Positions 40,391 to 48,284 of a DNA stretch of 64,000 nucleotides are shown here, piece by piece. Source of the stretch: Alteriqipengyuania bathyomarina_B (GTDB lineage Bacteria; Pseudomonadota; Alphaproteobacteria; Sphingomonadales; Sphingomonadaceae). The position numbers were made by a program, and so were the translations under genes. Positions within the stretch are counted from its first letter, which is position 1; the number at the start of each line of letters is the position of its first letter. The stretch spans positions 1,178,001 to 1,242,000 of the forward strand of contig NZ_JBCFZM010000001.1 in assembly GCF_038594605.1 (NCBI RefSeq), read 5' to 3'. Below the pieces are notes generated by a model. That model was not told the DNA's origin. It made no database searches and saw only the letters and a list, made by a program, of their open reading frames with translations.

Positions 40391-41122
40391 CTAGCGCGGC
40401 GCGACTTCGTAGGAAAGCGCCTCGAATCCATCCTCCCCATCGCGGAAGAACCCGATTCCACCGTTCGCGACGATGGCCCAGACCTTCCCATCATGCGCCG
40501 CGCTCTCCCGGTCCGTGAGTGAGGGTTCGGCTCTTCCCTTGGGATGCGAGTGGTAGTAGCCCAAGATTCGCGGCCCGCCTTCGCGCTCCGACTTGTGCGC
40601 GGCGATCAGCGCGGCGGGGTCGATTTCGAAATGGGTTTCGGGCCTCGGGTGGATGTTGGCGGTGGGGTGCGCGTGCGTAATCGCAGAGCCTTCGCCCAGC
40701 AGCAGGCCGCAGCATTCGTGGGGGTGGGCGTTGGCGGCGTGGGCGAAGACGGCTTGGATGATGGTCTGGTCGATCCTTATCGCTGCTCGCGGCTCGGCCT
40801 CTGTCAAAGAAGCCGTTCGTCCTGAGCCTGTCGAAGGGCGAATGGTTCGCGCCTTCGCCAGCGAAGTGAGTCGATCCCATCGCCCAGCCATCAGCGCTTC
40901 CTTCTTCCCTCGCGACCAGCCTTTGATGCGGCGTTCCGATGCAAGCGCTTCTTCGCGCGAAACGAAATCCTGCGACCAGACATGCTCAACCGGCAGGCGC
41001 GTTCTGGTCCAATGCGAACCTTCGCCTGCCTGATGTTCGGCAATCCTGATTTCCAGATTATCGGTATGGCCGGTGTAGTACGATCCGTCAGCACATCGCA
41101 GGATGTAAACGAAGAAAGCCAT
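40391..41122 (-). CDS. GIY-YIG endonuclease domain fused to a JAMM/M67 peptidase domain across a REP element
   Basis: A 243-residue open frame. Residues 1-90 are a GIY-YIG-type nuclease domain (FVYILRCADGSYYTGHTDNLEIRIAEH). Residues 94-103 (IRPSTGSGRT) are encoded by a REP element. Residues about 115-243 are a JAB/MPN domain with the intact metal motif: Glu in HECCGLLLGEG, then YYHSHPKG and SLTD. M67 peptidases of this type usually stand alone at about 130 residues. A TTG at 40807, inside the frame just after the repeat, could give a separate JAMM protein. Whether one long or two short proteins are made cannot be told from sequence. Confidence 0.8.
   Translation of the reverse strand: MAFFVYILRCADGSYYTGHTDNLEIRIAEHQAGEGSHWTRTRLPVEHVWSQDFVSREEALASERRIKGWSRGKKEALMAGRWDRLTSLAKARTIRPSTGSGRTASLTEAEPRAAIRIDQTIIQAVFAHAANAHPHECCGLLLGEGSAITHAHPTANIHPRPETHFEIDPAALIAAHKSEREGGPRILGYYHSHPKGRAEPSLTDRESAAHDGKVWAIVANGGIGFFRDGEDGFEALSYEVAPR
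40814..40842. repeat. REP-like element, copy 1 (inside the GIY-YIG/JAMM frame)
   Basis: GTTCGTCCTGAGCCTGTCGA and onward to GGGCGAA. This belongs to the very common sphingomonad/alphaproteobacterial extragenic repeat CCTTCGACAAGCTCAGGACGAAC. It is inverted relative to copies 2 and 3 about 300-400 bp away, and is read in frame as part of a protein. Confidence 0.85.
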
Positions 41123-41140
41123 GCTGCGAGTGTAGAGCCG

Positions 41141-41170
41141 GTTCGCCCTTCGACAAGCTCAGGACGAACG
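41141..41170. repeat. REP-like element, copy 2
   Basis: GTTCGCCCTTCGACAAGCTC then AGGACGAACG, close to the family consensus. Located just upstream of the GIY-YIG/JAMM gene start, in the 155-bp intergenic gap before the RluD-type gene. Confidence 0.85.
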
Positions 41171-41234
41171 GACTGTCGTCGAACCAATCGATCCCGTTGC
41201 TGGTGAGGCCGTCGAAGCGTTAGGACTGCTCGAA

Positions 41235-41263
41235 GTTCACCCTTCGACAAGCTCGGCACGAAC
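41235..41263. repeat. REP-like element, copy 3
   Basis: GTTCACCCTTCGACAAGCTC then GGCACGAAC; same orientation as copy 2, 64 bp away, ending 14 bases before the RluD-type ATG. It replaces a normal ribosome binding site region, so it may lower translation of that gene. Confidence 0.85.
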
Positions 41264-41277
41264 AGTATGGAACCACC

Positions 41278-42216
41278 ATGAGTGCCCCCCTCACCGGAAC
41301 CATCCCATCCCTCACCCGCCTGGACAAGGCGCTGGCAGAGGCCACCGATCTCTCGCGCGAGCGGATCAAAGGCCTTATCGCGCAGGGCGCGGTGACGGTC
41401 GGCGGCGCTCCCGCCACCTCTCCCTCAGCCAAGGTCGAGGCAGGTGCGCGCTTCACCATCGCCCTTCCCGCCCCCACCCCGCTGGAAGCCGAGCCGCAGG
41501 ATATCCCGCTCGTCATCGCTTACGAAGACGAACACCTGATCGTAGTCGACAAGCCGGCGGGTATGGTCGTTCACCCGGCAGCGGGGAATCGCGACGGCAC
41601 GCTCGTCAATGCGCTGCTGCATCACTGCCGAGGCCAGCTTTCGGGCATCAACGGCGTCGAGCGGCCCGGCATCGTGCACCGGATCGACAAGGATACCAGT
41701 GGCTTGCTCGTCGTTGCGAAGACCGATTCTGCGCATGAGGGGCTTGCGAAACAGTTCGCCGATCACAGCATTTCGCGCCGCTATGTCGCGCTCTGCGCAG
41801 GTCGGCCCCGGCCCGCCACCGGCACGATCGATGCGCGGCTCGGCCGGTCGGACCGCGATCGCAAGAAGATGGCTGTCCTTCCCCCCGATGCCTCGCGCGG
41901 CAAGCATGCGGTCACGCATTACCGGACAATCGATTCTTGGGATGTCGCAAGCAAAATTGAATGCCGGCTGGAGACGGGCCGCACGCATCAGGTGCGCGTT
42001 CACTGTGCGTCAATAGGTCATCCGTTATTGGGGGACCCACAATATGGACGCGATCCGAAGGCCTTACGGCCGATCCTCGAAACACTGGGCTTCCGCAGGC
42101 AGGCGCTCCACGCCGCCAGCCTCGGCTTCATCCATCCCGCCACCGGCGAGCCGGTCCATTTTCAGGCTGACCTGCCCCGGGACATGGAGGAACTGATCGA
42201 CGAAATCGCTCGTTGA
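41278..42216 (+). CDS. rluD: RluA-family pseudouridine synthase (RluD-type)
   Basis: 312 residues. S4 domain (RLDKALAEATDLSRERIKGLI) then the catalytic domain with VVDKPAGMVVHPA, HRIDKDTSGLLVVAK (catalytic Asp) and ETGRTHQVRVH. RluD modifies uridines in helix 69 of 23S rRNA. Compared with the other synthase at 15899 it lacks the long basic tail. It lies 134 bp upstream of rpoH on the same strand. Confidence 0.93.
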   Translation: MSAPLTGTIPSLTRLDKALAEATDLSRERIKGLIAQGAVTVGGAPATSPSAKVEAGARFTIALPAPTPLEAEPQDIPLVIAYEDEHLIVVDKPAGMVVHPAAGNRDGTLVNALLHHCRGQLSGINGVERPGIVHRIDKDTSGLLVVAKTDSAHEGLAKQFADHSISRRYVALCAGRPRPATGTIDARLGRSDRDRKKMAVLPPDASRGKHAVTHYRTIDSWDVASKIECRLETGRTHQVRVHCASIGHPLLGDPQYGRDPKALRPILETLGFRRQALHAASLGFIHPATGEPVHFQADLPRDMEELIDEIAR

Positions 42217-42350
42217 AATCGATGAACAGCGCTCGAAATTGCGCGCGCGGCGGCCTATAAAGGATGTGTGGCCATGCCAGTCGGATGCCCATCAGGGGTC
42301 CAAGCCCGATGTCGGGGGGGGCGGGTCGACATAGAAAGGTTAGGGACGAA

Positions 42351-43256
42351 ATGAGTAAAAGCAAGGCAGTAGCCATACCGGCCCTCGGCGGAGAGCAGAG
42401 CCTCAACCGCTATTTGTCGGAAATCAAGAAATTCCCCGTGCTGACGGCAGAGCAGGAATACATGCTCGCCAAGCGGTACGAAGAGCATGAAGACCCGGAG
42501 GCTGCGGCACAGTTGGTGTCGAGCCACCTGCGGCTCGTGGCCAAGATCGCGATGGGCTATCGCGGCTATGGTCTGCCCGTGTCCGACCTCATTTCCGAAG
42601 GCAATGTCGGCCTGATGCAGGGCGTCAAGAAGTTCGAAGCCGATCGCGGCTTCCGCCTGGCGACCTATGCCATGTGGTGGATCAAGGCGAGCATCCAGGA
42701 ATACATCCTGCGCTCCTGGAGCCTCGTGAAGATGGGGACCACTGCGGCGCAGAAAAAACTGTTCTTCAACCTGCGCCGGATGAAGAAGCAGCTGGAAGCC
42801 TATGAGGATTCCGATCTGCACCCCGACGATGTGACCAAGATCGCGACCGATCTGGGCGTGCCGGAGCAGGAAGTCATCAACATGAACCGCCGCATGATGA
42901 TGGGCGGCGACAGCTCGCTCAACGTCTCGATGCGCGGTGAAGAGGAAAACGCCAGTCAGTGGCAGGATTGGCTGACCGATGATCGCCCCTTGCAGGACGA
43001 GACGACCGCCAATGCGCAGGAAAAGCATGTCCGGCACGAAATGCTGCTCGAAGCGATGGATTCGCTCAACGACCGCGAGAAGCACATTCTGACCGAGCGT
43101 CGCCTGACCGAAGACCCGCAGACGCTCGAAGAGCTGAGCAAGGTTTACGACGTCTCGCGCGAACGTATCCGCCAGATCGAGGTGCGCGCGTTCGAGAAGC
43201 TCCAGAAGGCGATGCAGCGGATCGCGAACGACAAGATGATGCCGATCGCGGCGTAA
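42351..43256 (+). CDS. rpoH: RNA polymerase sigma-32 factor (heat shock)
   Basis: 301 residues from ATG 42351, with AGGGA about 5 bases before it. Regions: SLNRYLSEIKKFPVLTAEQE (1.2), LVSSHLRLVAKIAMGYRGYG and FRLATYAMWWIKASIQEYIL (2.1-2.4), the RpoH box QKKLFFNLRR, and a helix-turn-helix near the end (YDVSRERIRQIEVRAFEKL). It directs transcription of heat-shock genes. In the 134-bp leader a regulatory mRNA structure is possible but not demonstrated. Ends in a clear terminator. Confidence 0.97.
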   Translation: MSKSKAVAIPALGGEQSLNRYLSEIKKFPVLTAEQEYMLAKRYEEHEDPEAAAQLVSSHLRLVAKIAMGYRGYGLPVSDLISEGNVGLMQGVKKFEADRGFRLATYAMWWIKASIQEYILRSWSLVKMGTTAAQKKLFFNLRRMKKQLEAYEDSDLHPDDVTKIATDLGVPEQEVINMNRRMMMGGDSSLNVSMRGEEENASQWQDWLTDDRPLQDETTANAQEKHVRHEMLLEAMDSLNDREKHILTERRLTEDPQTLEELSKVYDVSRERIRQIEVRAFEKLQKAMQRIANDKMMPIAA

Positions 43257-43281
43257 TATCTGCCTGACTGCAAACGAACAG

Positions 43282-43316
43282 AACGCCGCCCCGCGATTTC
43301 GCAGGGCGGCGTTTTT
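43282..43316 (+). terminator. Intrinsic terminator of rpoH
   Basis: AACGCCGCCC-...-GGGCGGCGTT followed by TTT. The stem is about 10 bp with a loop of roughly 11 bases, 26 bases after the rpoH stop. Confidence 0.9.
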
Positions 43317-43470
43317 CATATCGGCGGTTGGCACGCCTTTGCCTTAATTCGCCGAGCTTGCCGTCCGCTTCCGCCTTGCGAAGCGGGTGAGCCCGATCGG
43401 ACCGAGCAGGTTGACCGACACCTCGGGCCCGGCGTCGGGCAGGTCGCGCGAAACAGGCCAACGCCGGTGA

Positions 43471-44178
43471 TTGTCGCAACGCCCCGCACCCCCTAGATTG
43501 CCGGGCGTGCTATTCCGTATTCTTCAATTCCTGACCACGCTGGTCGCGACGTTCATCGGGCTCAGCCTGTTCCTGACCGTGCTGTGGCGCTTCGTGCCCG
43601 TGCCCGTCACCATGACCATGGCGATGGACGAGCACGGCTATACCAAGGACTGGCGCAGCCTCGACGATATTGACCGCAGCATGGTGCGCGCGGTGATCGC
43701 TTCGGAAGACCAGAACTTCTGCGAGCATGACGGGTTCGACTACGCCGCCATCCAGGCAGCGATGGAGAACAACCTAAAGGGCGGTAAGCAGCGCGGCGGC
43801 TCCACGATCAGCCAGCAGACCGCCAAGAACGTGTTCCTGTGGCAAGGCGGCGGGTTCGTCCGCAAAGGGCTGGAGGCGTGGTTCACCGTGCTGATCGAGA
43901 ACCTGTGGACCAAGCGGCGGATCATGGAGGTCTACCTCAACGTCGCAGAGACCGGCATCGGCACTTACGGTGCGCAGGCGGGATCGCTGCGCTATTTCGG
44001 GCACGGGGCAGACCGGCTGAGCAACAGCGAGGCGGCGCGCATGGCGGTTGCCCTGCCCAGCCCCAAGAAGCGCGAAGTGAAGAACCCGCAAGGCTGGCTG
44101 CGCCGACATGGCGACCGCATGGCGCGCGCAGTCGATACCATGGCGCGCGAAGGGCTGGATGCCTGCGTTTATGAGTAG
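43471..44178 (+). CDS. mtgA: Monofunctional biosynthetic peptidoglycan transglycosylase
   Basis: Up to 235 residues; start codon unsettled, TTG 43471 or GTG 43507, because neither has a strong ribosome site. One N-terminal membrane helix (LTTLVATFIGLSLFLTVLWRF), then the GT51 domain: VIASEDQNFCEHDGFD (catalytic Glu), RGGSTISQQTAKNVFLW, and KRRIMEVYLNVAETG. It polymerises lipid II into glycan strands in the periplasm. No transpeptidase domain. Confidence 0.95.
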   Translation: MSQRPAPPRLPGVLFRILQFLTTLVATFIGLSLFLTVLWRFVPVPVTMTMAMDEHGYTKDWRSLDDIDRSMVRAVIASEDQNFCEHDGFDYAAIQAAMENNLKGGKQRGGSTISQQTAKNVFLWQGGGFVRKGLEAWFTVLIENLWTKRRIMEVYLNVAETGIGTYGAQAGSLRYFGHGADRLSNSEAARMAVALPSPKKREVKNPQGWLRRHGDRMARAVDTMAREGLDACVYE

Positions 44179-44242
44179 GGCGGCGAACGTCGCGTCGGAA
44201 TAGCGCTGGGCTTTCAAATGGTTGCCCGCGCTCCGCGACCAT

Positions 44243-44258
44243 GTATGATATACTATAC
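44243..44258. promoter_or_regulatory. Imperfect palindrome upstream of the CDF exporter (possible metal-regulator operator)
   Basis: GTATgaTATActATAC, a dyad with 12 of 16 bases symmetric, inside an unusually AT-rich patch (about 44240-44310) in otherwise GC-rich DNA, 120 bp before the exporter ATG. The location suits a Zur- or MerR-type control site, but no regulator gene is adjacent and the family cannot be told. Confidence 0.35.
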
Positions 44259-44378
44259 CGCCGAATGATATTCCATATCTAGTTGTTTTGAAATGATTTT
44301 TCTTGTGTGGCGATGATCATCGCGTCTATTCGCGGGGCTCGCATGATGGTCAGGGGCGACAGGAAAAGCGGCTAAGCG

Positions 44379-45308
44379 ATGGGCCACGGACATTCTCACG
44401 ATCACTCGCATGGCCATAGCCACGGGCATGGGCACGGACACAGCCACGCCCCGGCCGATTTCGGACGCGCCTTCGCCATCGGCATCGCACTCAACACTGC
44501 ATTCGTGGTGGTCGAGGCGACATTCGGCTATATCTCCGGCTCGATGGCGCTGGTCGCCGATGCGGGGCACAATCTTTCCGATGTGCTGGGCCTGCTGATC
44601 GCGTGGGGCGCGGCCGCCGCGGCTAAGCGCCCGCCCTCCCCGCGCTTCACCTATGGCCTCAAAAGCTCCACCATCCTCGCCGCGCTCGCCAATGCGGCGC
44701 TGCTGATGATCGCGATCGGCGCGATTTTGTTCGAAACGATCGACCGGCTGCTCGATCCCGTCGAGCCCGAGGGCTGGACGATGATCTGGGTCGCCGGGAT
44801 CGGCATCGTCATCAACACCGCCACCGCGCTGATGTTCGTGCGCGGGCGCAAGGACGATCTCAATATTCGCGGCGCGTTCCTGCACATGGCGGCGGACGCG
44901 CTGGTCTCGGTCGGCGTGGTGGTCGCGGGCGCGGCGATCCTGCTGACCGGTGCGGTGTGGATCGACCCTGTCACCAGCCTCGTGATCCTCGCGGTGATCG
45001 GCTGGGGCACCTGGGGCCTCGCGCGCGACAGCCTGAAACTGGGTCTGCTCGGCGTGCCCGAAGGGGTCGACGAAGCCGCAGTGCGCGCCACGCTGGAAGG
45101 CGAGCCGGGCGTCACCGAGGTCCACGATCTCCACATCTGGCCGATGTCGACGACCGAGACCGCGCTGACCGCGCATCTGGTAATGCCGGATGGGCACCCG
45201 GGCGACGAATTCCTCGCGCGTATCGCGCACAAGCTCGAGCATGATCACGCAATCGGGCATACGACCGTGCAGGTGGAACGGACGCGCGATTGTAGCGGGG
45301 GGTGCTGA
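44379..45308 (+). CDS. Cation diffusion facilitator (Zn2+/Co2+/Cd2+ exporter)
   Basis: 309 residues. A strongly His-rich N-terminus (GHGHSHDHSHGHSHGHGHGH) is followed by six membrane helices. Metal-binding HxxxD motifs are in VADAGHNLSDVLG and FLHMAADALVSVG. A cytoplasmic C-terminal domain (VTEVHDLHIWPMST) follows. It exports divalent metal ions using proton exchange; zinc is the most likely substrate. Its TGA shares a base with the next gene (TGATG). Confidence 0.95.
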   Translation: MGHGHSHDHSHGHSHGHGHGHSHAPADFGRAFAIGIALNTAFVVVEATFGYISGSMALVADAGHNLSDVLGLLIAWGAAAAAKRPPSPRFTYGLKSSTILAALANAALLMIAIGAILFETIDRLLDPVEPEGWTMIWVAGIGIVINTATALMFVRGRKDDLNIRGAFLHMAADALVSVGVVVAGAAILLTGAVWIDPVTSLVILAVIGWGTWGLARDSLKLGLLGVPEGVDEAAVRATLEGEPGVTEVHDLHIWPMSTTETALTAHLVMPDGHPGDEFLARIAHKLEHDHAIGHTTVQVERTRDCSGGC

Positions 45309-46054
45309 TGGGCCGCAGATTCACGGGACGGCGTGTGCTTGGATGGGGCGCGCTGGCCATCCTGGGTATCGCGGCCCTCCTGTCCGGGCTCAACGCGTTT
45401 TCGAAGGCCCCATGCTTCCAGTTGCCCGGCGCGCTGACATGCCGGGTCGACACCGAAGACAAGATCGTCGCACTGACCTTCGACGATGGCCCCACTCCGC
45501 TTGGGGTTGCCGCCGTTCTCCCCATCCTCGGCCGATATGACGCGAAGGCGACCTTCTTCCCGATCGGAGAAAATCTGAAGCGTCATCCCGACGCGGCGCG
45601 AGAGATCCTTGCGGCAGGTCACGAGCTCGGCAACCACACCTATAGCCACCAACGCAACGTCGGGCACTCGCGCGCCTTCTATCGCGACGAGATCGGCCAG
45701 ACCGCGCAGCTGTTGCGCACCGTCGGTTCGGACAGCGCATTTTTCCGCCCGCCCTATGGCCGCAAGCTGCTGGGCCTGCCGCTGGAGGTGGAGCGCGCAG
45801 GATTCAGGACGATCACGTGGGATGTCGAGGACCGCCCGGGCCGCTTCCCCGACCCGGCGGATTATGCGCGGGATATCGTCGAGAGAGTGCGCCCCGGCTC
45901 GATCATCCTGATCCATCCCATGTATCGCGCCAACTCGACCTCGCGCGAGGCGCTGCCCCAGATACTGGCGCAATTGCAAAGTCGCGGATATGACGTCGTC
46001 ACCGTGAGCGAACTGCTGAACCACAAGCCCTCCGGGGCAACACCGGCGCGATGA
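45308..46054 (+). CDS. Polysaccharide deacetylase (NodB-type) family protein
   Basis: 248 residues from ATG 45308 (an in-frame GTG lies 6 bases earlier). An N-terminal membrane anchor (VLGWGALAILGIAALLSG) then the NodB fold: ALTFDDGPTP (Asp pair), GNHTYSH (His ligands), FFRPPYG and a late IILIHPMY His. A CE4 enzyme that would remove acetyl groups from peptidoglycan or exopolysaccharide. Coupled to the CDF gene upstream and to the sigma factor gene downstream (ATGA). Confidence 0.92.
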   Translation: MGRRFTGRRVLGWGALAILGIAALLSGLNAFSKAPCFQLPGALTCRVDTEDKIVALTFDDGPTPLGVAAVLPILGRYDAKATFFPIGENLKRHPDAAREILAAGHELGNHTYSHQRNVGHSRAFYRDEIGQTAQLLRTVGSDSAFFRPPYGRKLLGLPLEVERAGFRTITWDVEDRPGRFPDPADYARDIVERVRPGSIILIHPMYRANSTSREALPQILAQLQSRGYDVVTVSELLNHKPSGATPAR

Positions 46055-46620
46055 CCCCGGCCAGCCCCGAGGCCCGCGAGGCATTGCAGGCGGCGATGCT
46101 GCGCATGGCCAAGGGCGAGCGCGCGGCGCTCGATGAGGTGTATCGCCTCACCAATGTGAAGCTTTTCGGCATCTGCTTGCGTATCTTGGGGGACAGGAAA
46201 GAAGCCGAAGACGCCTTGCAGGACGTTTACATCACTCTCTGGCGCAACGCCGCCCGCTACGATGCCTCACGCGCGAGCCCGATCGCGTGGCTGTCCACAT
46301 TCGCGCGCAACCGTGCGGTCGATCGCTTGCGCACGGGCAAGGTCCGGCGCGGTGCGGTGCCGGTGGACCAGGCCGCCGCGCTGCCCGATGGCGGACCGTC
46401 CGCCGACACGATGCTCATCGATGCGGAGCGTGACGCGCATGTCCACTCCTGCCTCGCAGCACTGGACGCCAAGCAGCGCGAACCGATCCGCGCGGCTTTC
46501 TTCGAAGGGCGCACCTATGCCGAACTGGCCGAGGCCGAAGGCGTGCCGCTGGGCACGATGAAGAGCTGGATCAGGCGCGGGCTCGCGAAGCTCAAGCAAT
46601 GTATGGAGCGCGGGCAATGA
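46051..46620 (+). CDS. ECF-type RNA polymerase sigma factor (SigK-like)
   Basis: 189 residues. Sigma-2 region (LFGICLRILGDRKEAEDALQ, then DVYITLWRNAARYD and FARNRAVDRLR) and sigma-4 region (FFEGRTYAELAEAEGVPLGT, MKSWIRRGLAKLKQCM). It overlaps the anti-sigma gene by 4 bp, a classic arrangement. Two genes downstream share an identical promoter motif that is probably its target. It resembles the SigK group, but subgroup assignment needs phylogeny. Confidence 0.95.
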   Translation: MTPASPEAREALQAAMLRMAKGERAALDEVYRLTNVKLFGICLRILGDRKEAEDALQDVYITLWRNAARYDASRASPIAWLSTFARNRAVDRLRTGKVRRGAVPVDQAAALPDGGPSADTMLIDAERDAHVHSCLAALDAKQREPIRAAFFEGRTYAELAEAEGVPLGTMKSWIRRGLAKLKQCMERGQ

Positions 46621-47357
46621 GCGCGCAGGAACCCGAAACCGCCGAACTGACGGGCGACGAGCGGCTGGCCGCCGACTACGCGATGGGCCTGCTCGAAGGC
46701 GAGGAACTGCTCGCCGCGCGCGGGCGCATGGCGCGCGAGCCCGCGTTTGCCGGGCGCGTCGCATGGTGGGAACAGCAGCTGGCACCGATGCTCGACGATG
46801 TGGCGGGTGAAGCGCCCTCGGACGATCTGTGGGATCGGATCGCCGAAGAGATCGACGACGGAGAAGCGGGCGAAGTCGTGACGCTGCAGCGCCGCGTCGC
46901 CGTGTGGCAGAGGGTCGCCGCGGGTAGCGCGGTCGCCGCGCTGGCGGCGGTCGCGATGCTGTTCGTGCCCTCGATGCAGCCGCCCGGCCCTGCGCCGGCG
47001 CCCGCAACCGACGCGCCGCCACTGGTCGCCTCGATCCCGATCGCCGACACGCCGCTGCGCATCGGCCTGACCTACCTGCCCGATCGGGACGAGATGCTGG
47101 TCGCCGCCGATGGCCTGACCGCCGATGGAGTGCACGATCACGAATTGTGGCTCGTGCCACCGGGCGACGATCCGCAGGTCCGCTCGCTCGGCCTGATCGC
47201 TCCGGGCGAACAGCGGCGCGTGCCGCTCGATCCCGAGCTTGCGAATTCGATGCGCCAGGGCGCGCAGATCCTGCTCAGCCAGGAACCGCTCGGCGGCGCG
47301 CCCGATAAATCCGCCCCCGGCCCGGTGGTGGCCGAGGGCGTGCTCGTCAAAACCTGA
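46617..47357 (+). CDS. Anti-sigma factor (RskA-like, membrane-anchored)
   Basis: 246 residues. An N-terminal helical anti-sigma domain (ELTGDERLAADYAMGLLEGE, with WWEQQLAPMLDDV), one membrane helix (VAAGSAVAALAAVAMLFVPS), and a periplasmic RskA-type domain (IGLTYLPDRDEMLVAADGL, HELWLVPPGD). It would hold the adjacent ECF factor inactive until regulated proteolysis releases it. Confidence 0.93.
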   Translation: MSAQEPETAELTGDERLAADYAMGLLEGEELLAARGRMAREPAFAGRVAWWEQQLAPMLDDVAGEAPSDDLWDRIAEEIDDGEAGEVVTLQRRVAVWQRVAAGSAVAALAAVAMLFVPSMQPPGPAPAPATDAPPLVASIPIADTPLRIGLTYLPDRDEMLVAADGLTADGVHDHELWLVPPGDDPQVRSLGLIAPGEQRRVPLDPELANSMRQGAQILLSQEPLGGAPDKSAPGPVVAEGVLVKT

Positions 47358-47379
47358 CGCAAAGAAACTTCGCCTATCG

Positions 47380-47411
47380 TGCATCCGCTTGGATGCGGGC
47401 TGCGTAACTCC
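47380..47411 (+). promoter_or_regulatory. Predicted ECF-sigma promoter of fasciclin gene 1
   Basis: TGCATCC at 47380-47386, a 16-base spacer, then CGTAACTCC at 47403-47411. The same two blocks with the same spacing occur before fasciclin gene 2. A start of transcription about 45 bases before the ATG is implied. CATCC-type -35 boxes are typical of SigK-like ECF factors. Confidence 0.75.
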
Positions 47412-47455
47412 TCTCCGACGGGACGAAGAAACCCGTTCGAGAGAGGAGATCGACA

Positions 47456-48052
47456 ATGTTCGCCAAGAAAACTCACACGGCCCTGATGCTTGCTGCCAGT
47501 GCCGCCCTGCTGGGCGGCTGCGCCACCTACGGCATGGACGATGACGCGATGGACAGCGCCAGCACGCAGGAGACCGTGATGGTCGGCGGTGCGGCGATGT
47601 ACCCCACCCGCAATATCGTCGAGAATGCGGTCAACTCGAAGGATCACACCACGCTGGTCGCCGCCGTGAAGGCCGCCGGGCTGGTCGATACGCTGTCGGG
47701 CTCCGGCCCCTTCACCGTCTTCGCGCCGACCAATGCGGCTTTTGCCAAACTGCCTGCGGGCACCGTCGACACGCTGCTGAAGCCTGAAAACAAGCCGATG
47801 CTGACCAAGGTGCTGACCTATCACGTGGTGCCCGGCCGGGTTTCTGCGAGCGAGTTGATGAGCATGATCCGCGACGGCGGCGGCATGGCCCGGCTGACCA
47901 CCGTCGAAGGCGGCACGTTGACCGCGAAGATGATGGGCGGCAATGTCGTGCTGGTCGATGAGAAGGGCGGCATTGCCACCGTGACGCAGGCCGACGTCTT
48001 CCAGTCCAACGGCGTAATCCATGTAACCGACACGGTCTCGATGCCGAACTGA
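47456..48052 (+). CDS. Fasciclin-domain lipoprotein
   Basis: 198 residues. Lipoprotein signal (MFAKKTHTALMLAASAALLG, lipobox LGGC), a short Asp/Met-rich linker, then one FAS1 domain (TTLVAAVKAAGLVDTLSGSG, PFTVFAPTNAAFAKLP, LLTYHVVPG-type core, NGVIHVTDTV). FAS1 domains mediate adhesion and are often stress- or sigma-regulated surface proteins. GAGAGGAG ribosome site before the ATG. First of two tandem copies behind the ECF/anti-sigma pair. Confidence 0.93.
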   Translation: MFAKKTHTALMLAASAALLGGCATYGMDDDAMDSASTQETVMVGGAAMYPTRNIVENAVNSKDHTTLVAAVKAAGLVDTLSGSGPFTVFAPTNAAFAKLPAGTVDTLLKPENKPMLTKVLTYHVVPGRVSASELMSMIRDGGGMARLTTVEGGTLTAKMMGGNVVLVDEKGGIATVTQADVFQSNGVIHVTDTVSMPN

Positions 48053-48114
48053 TCCGGTTTCCTTCGCGGCACCGGGCGCCTCCCCCGTAATCCAGTTCCG
48101 GTGTCGCATCACGG

Positions 48115-48152
48115 CCCCGCTCGGCGAGTCCCTGTTGCCGGGCGGGGTTTTT
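48115..48152 (+). terminator. Intrinsic terminator after fasciclin gene 1
   Basis: CCCCGC-TCGGC ... GCCGG-GCGGGG followed by TTTTTC. The flanking sequence, GGTGTCGCA then GGCCCCGCTCGG, is nearly repeated at the end of fasciclin gene 2. Confidence 0.9.
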
Positions 48153-48205
48153 CTTGCGCGATCGCCGCCTGCGTTCAGCAGCGAACGTAAAAATTGTGCG
48201 GCGGG

Positions 48206-48237
48206 TGCATCCACCCCGGCGGGGGCTTCGTAACTCC
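48206..48237 (+). promoter_or_regulatory. Predicted ECF-sigma promoter of fasciclin gene 2
   Basis: TGCATCC at 48206-48212, 16-base spacer, CGTAACTCC at 48229-48237. Exact match of both blocks and the spacing to the promoter of gene 1, while the spacer sequences differ, so the boxes are under selection. Confidence 0.75.
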
Positions 48238-48284
48238 CGGTGCAAGCGAGGGAGGGGCTTGTGCAACCAAGGAGATACGAAGCC

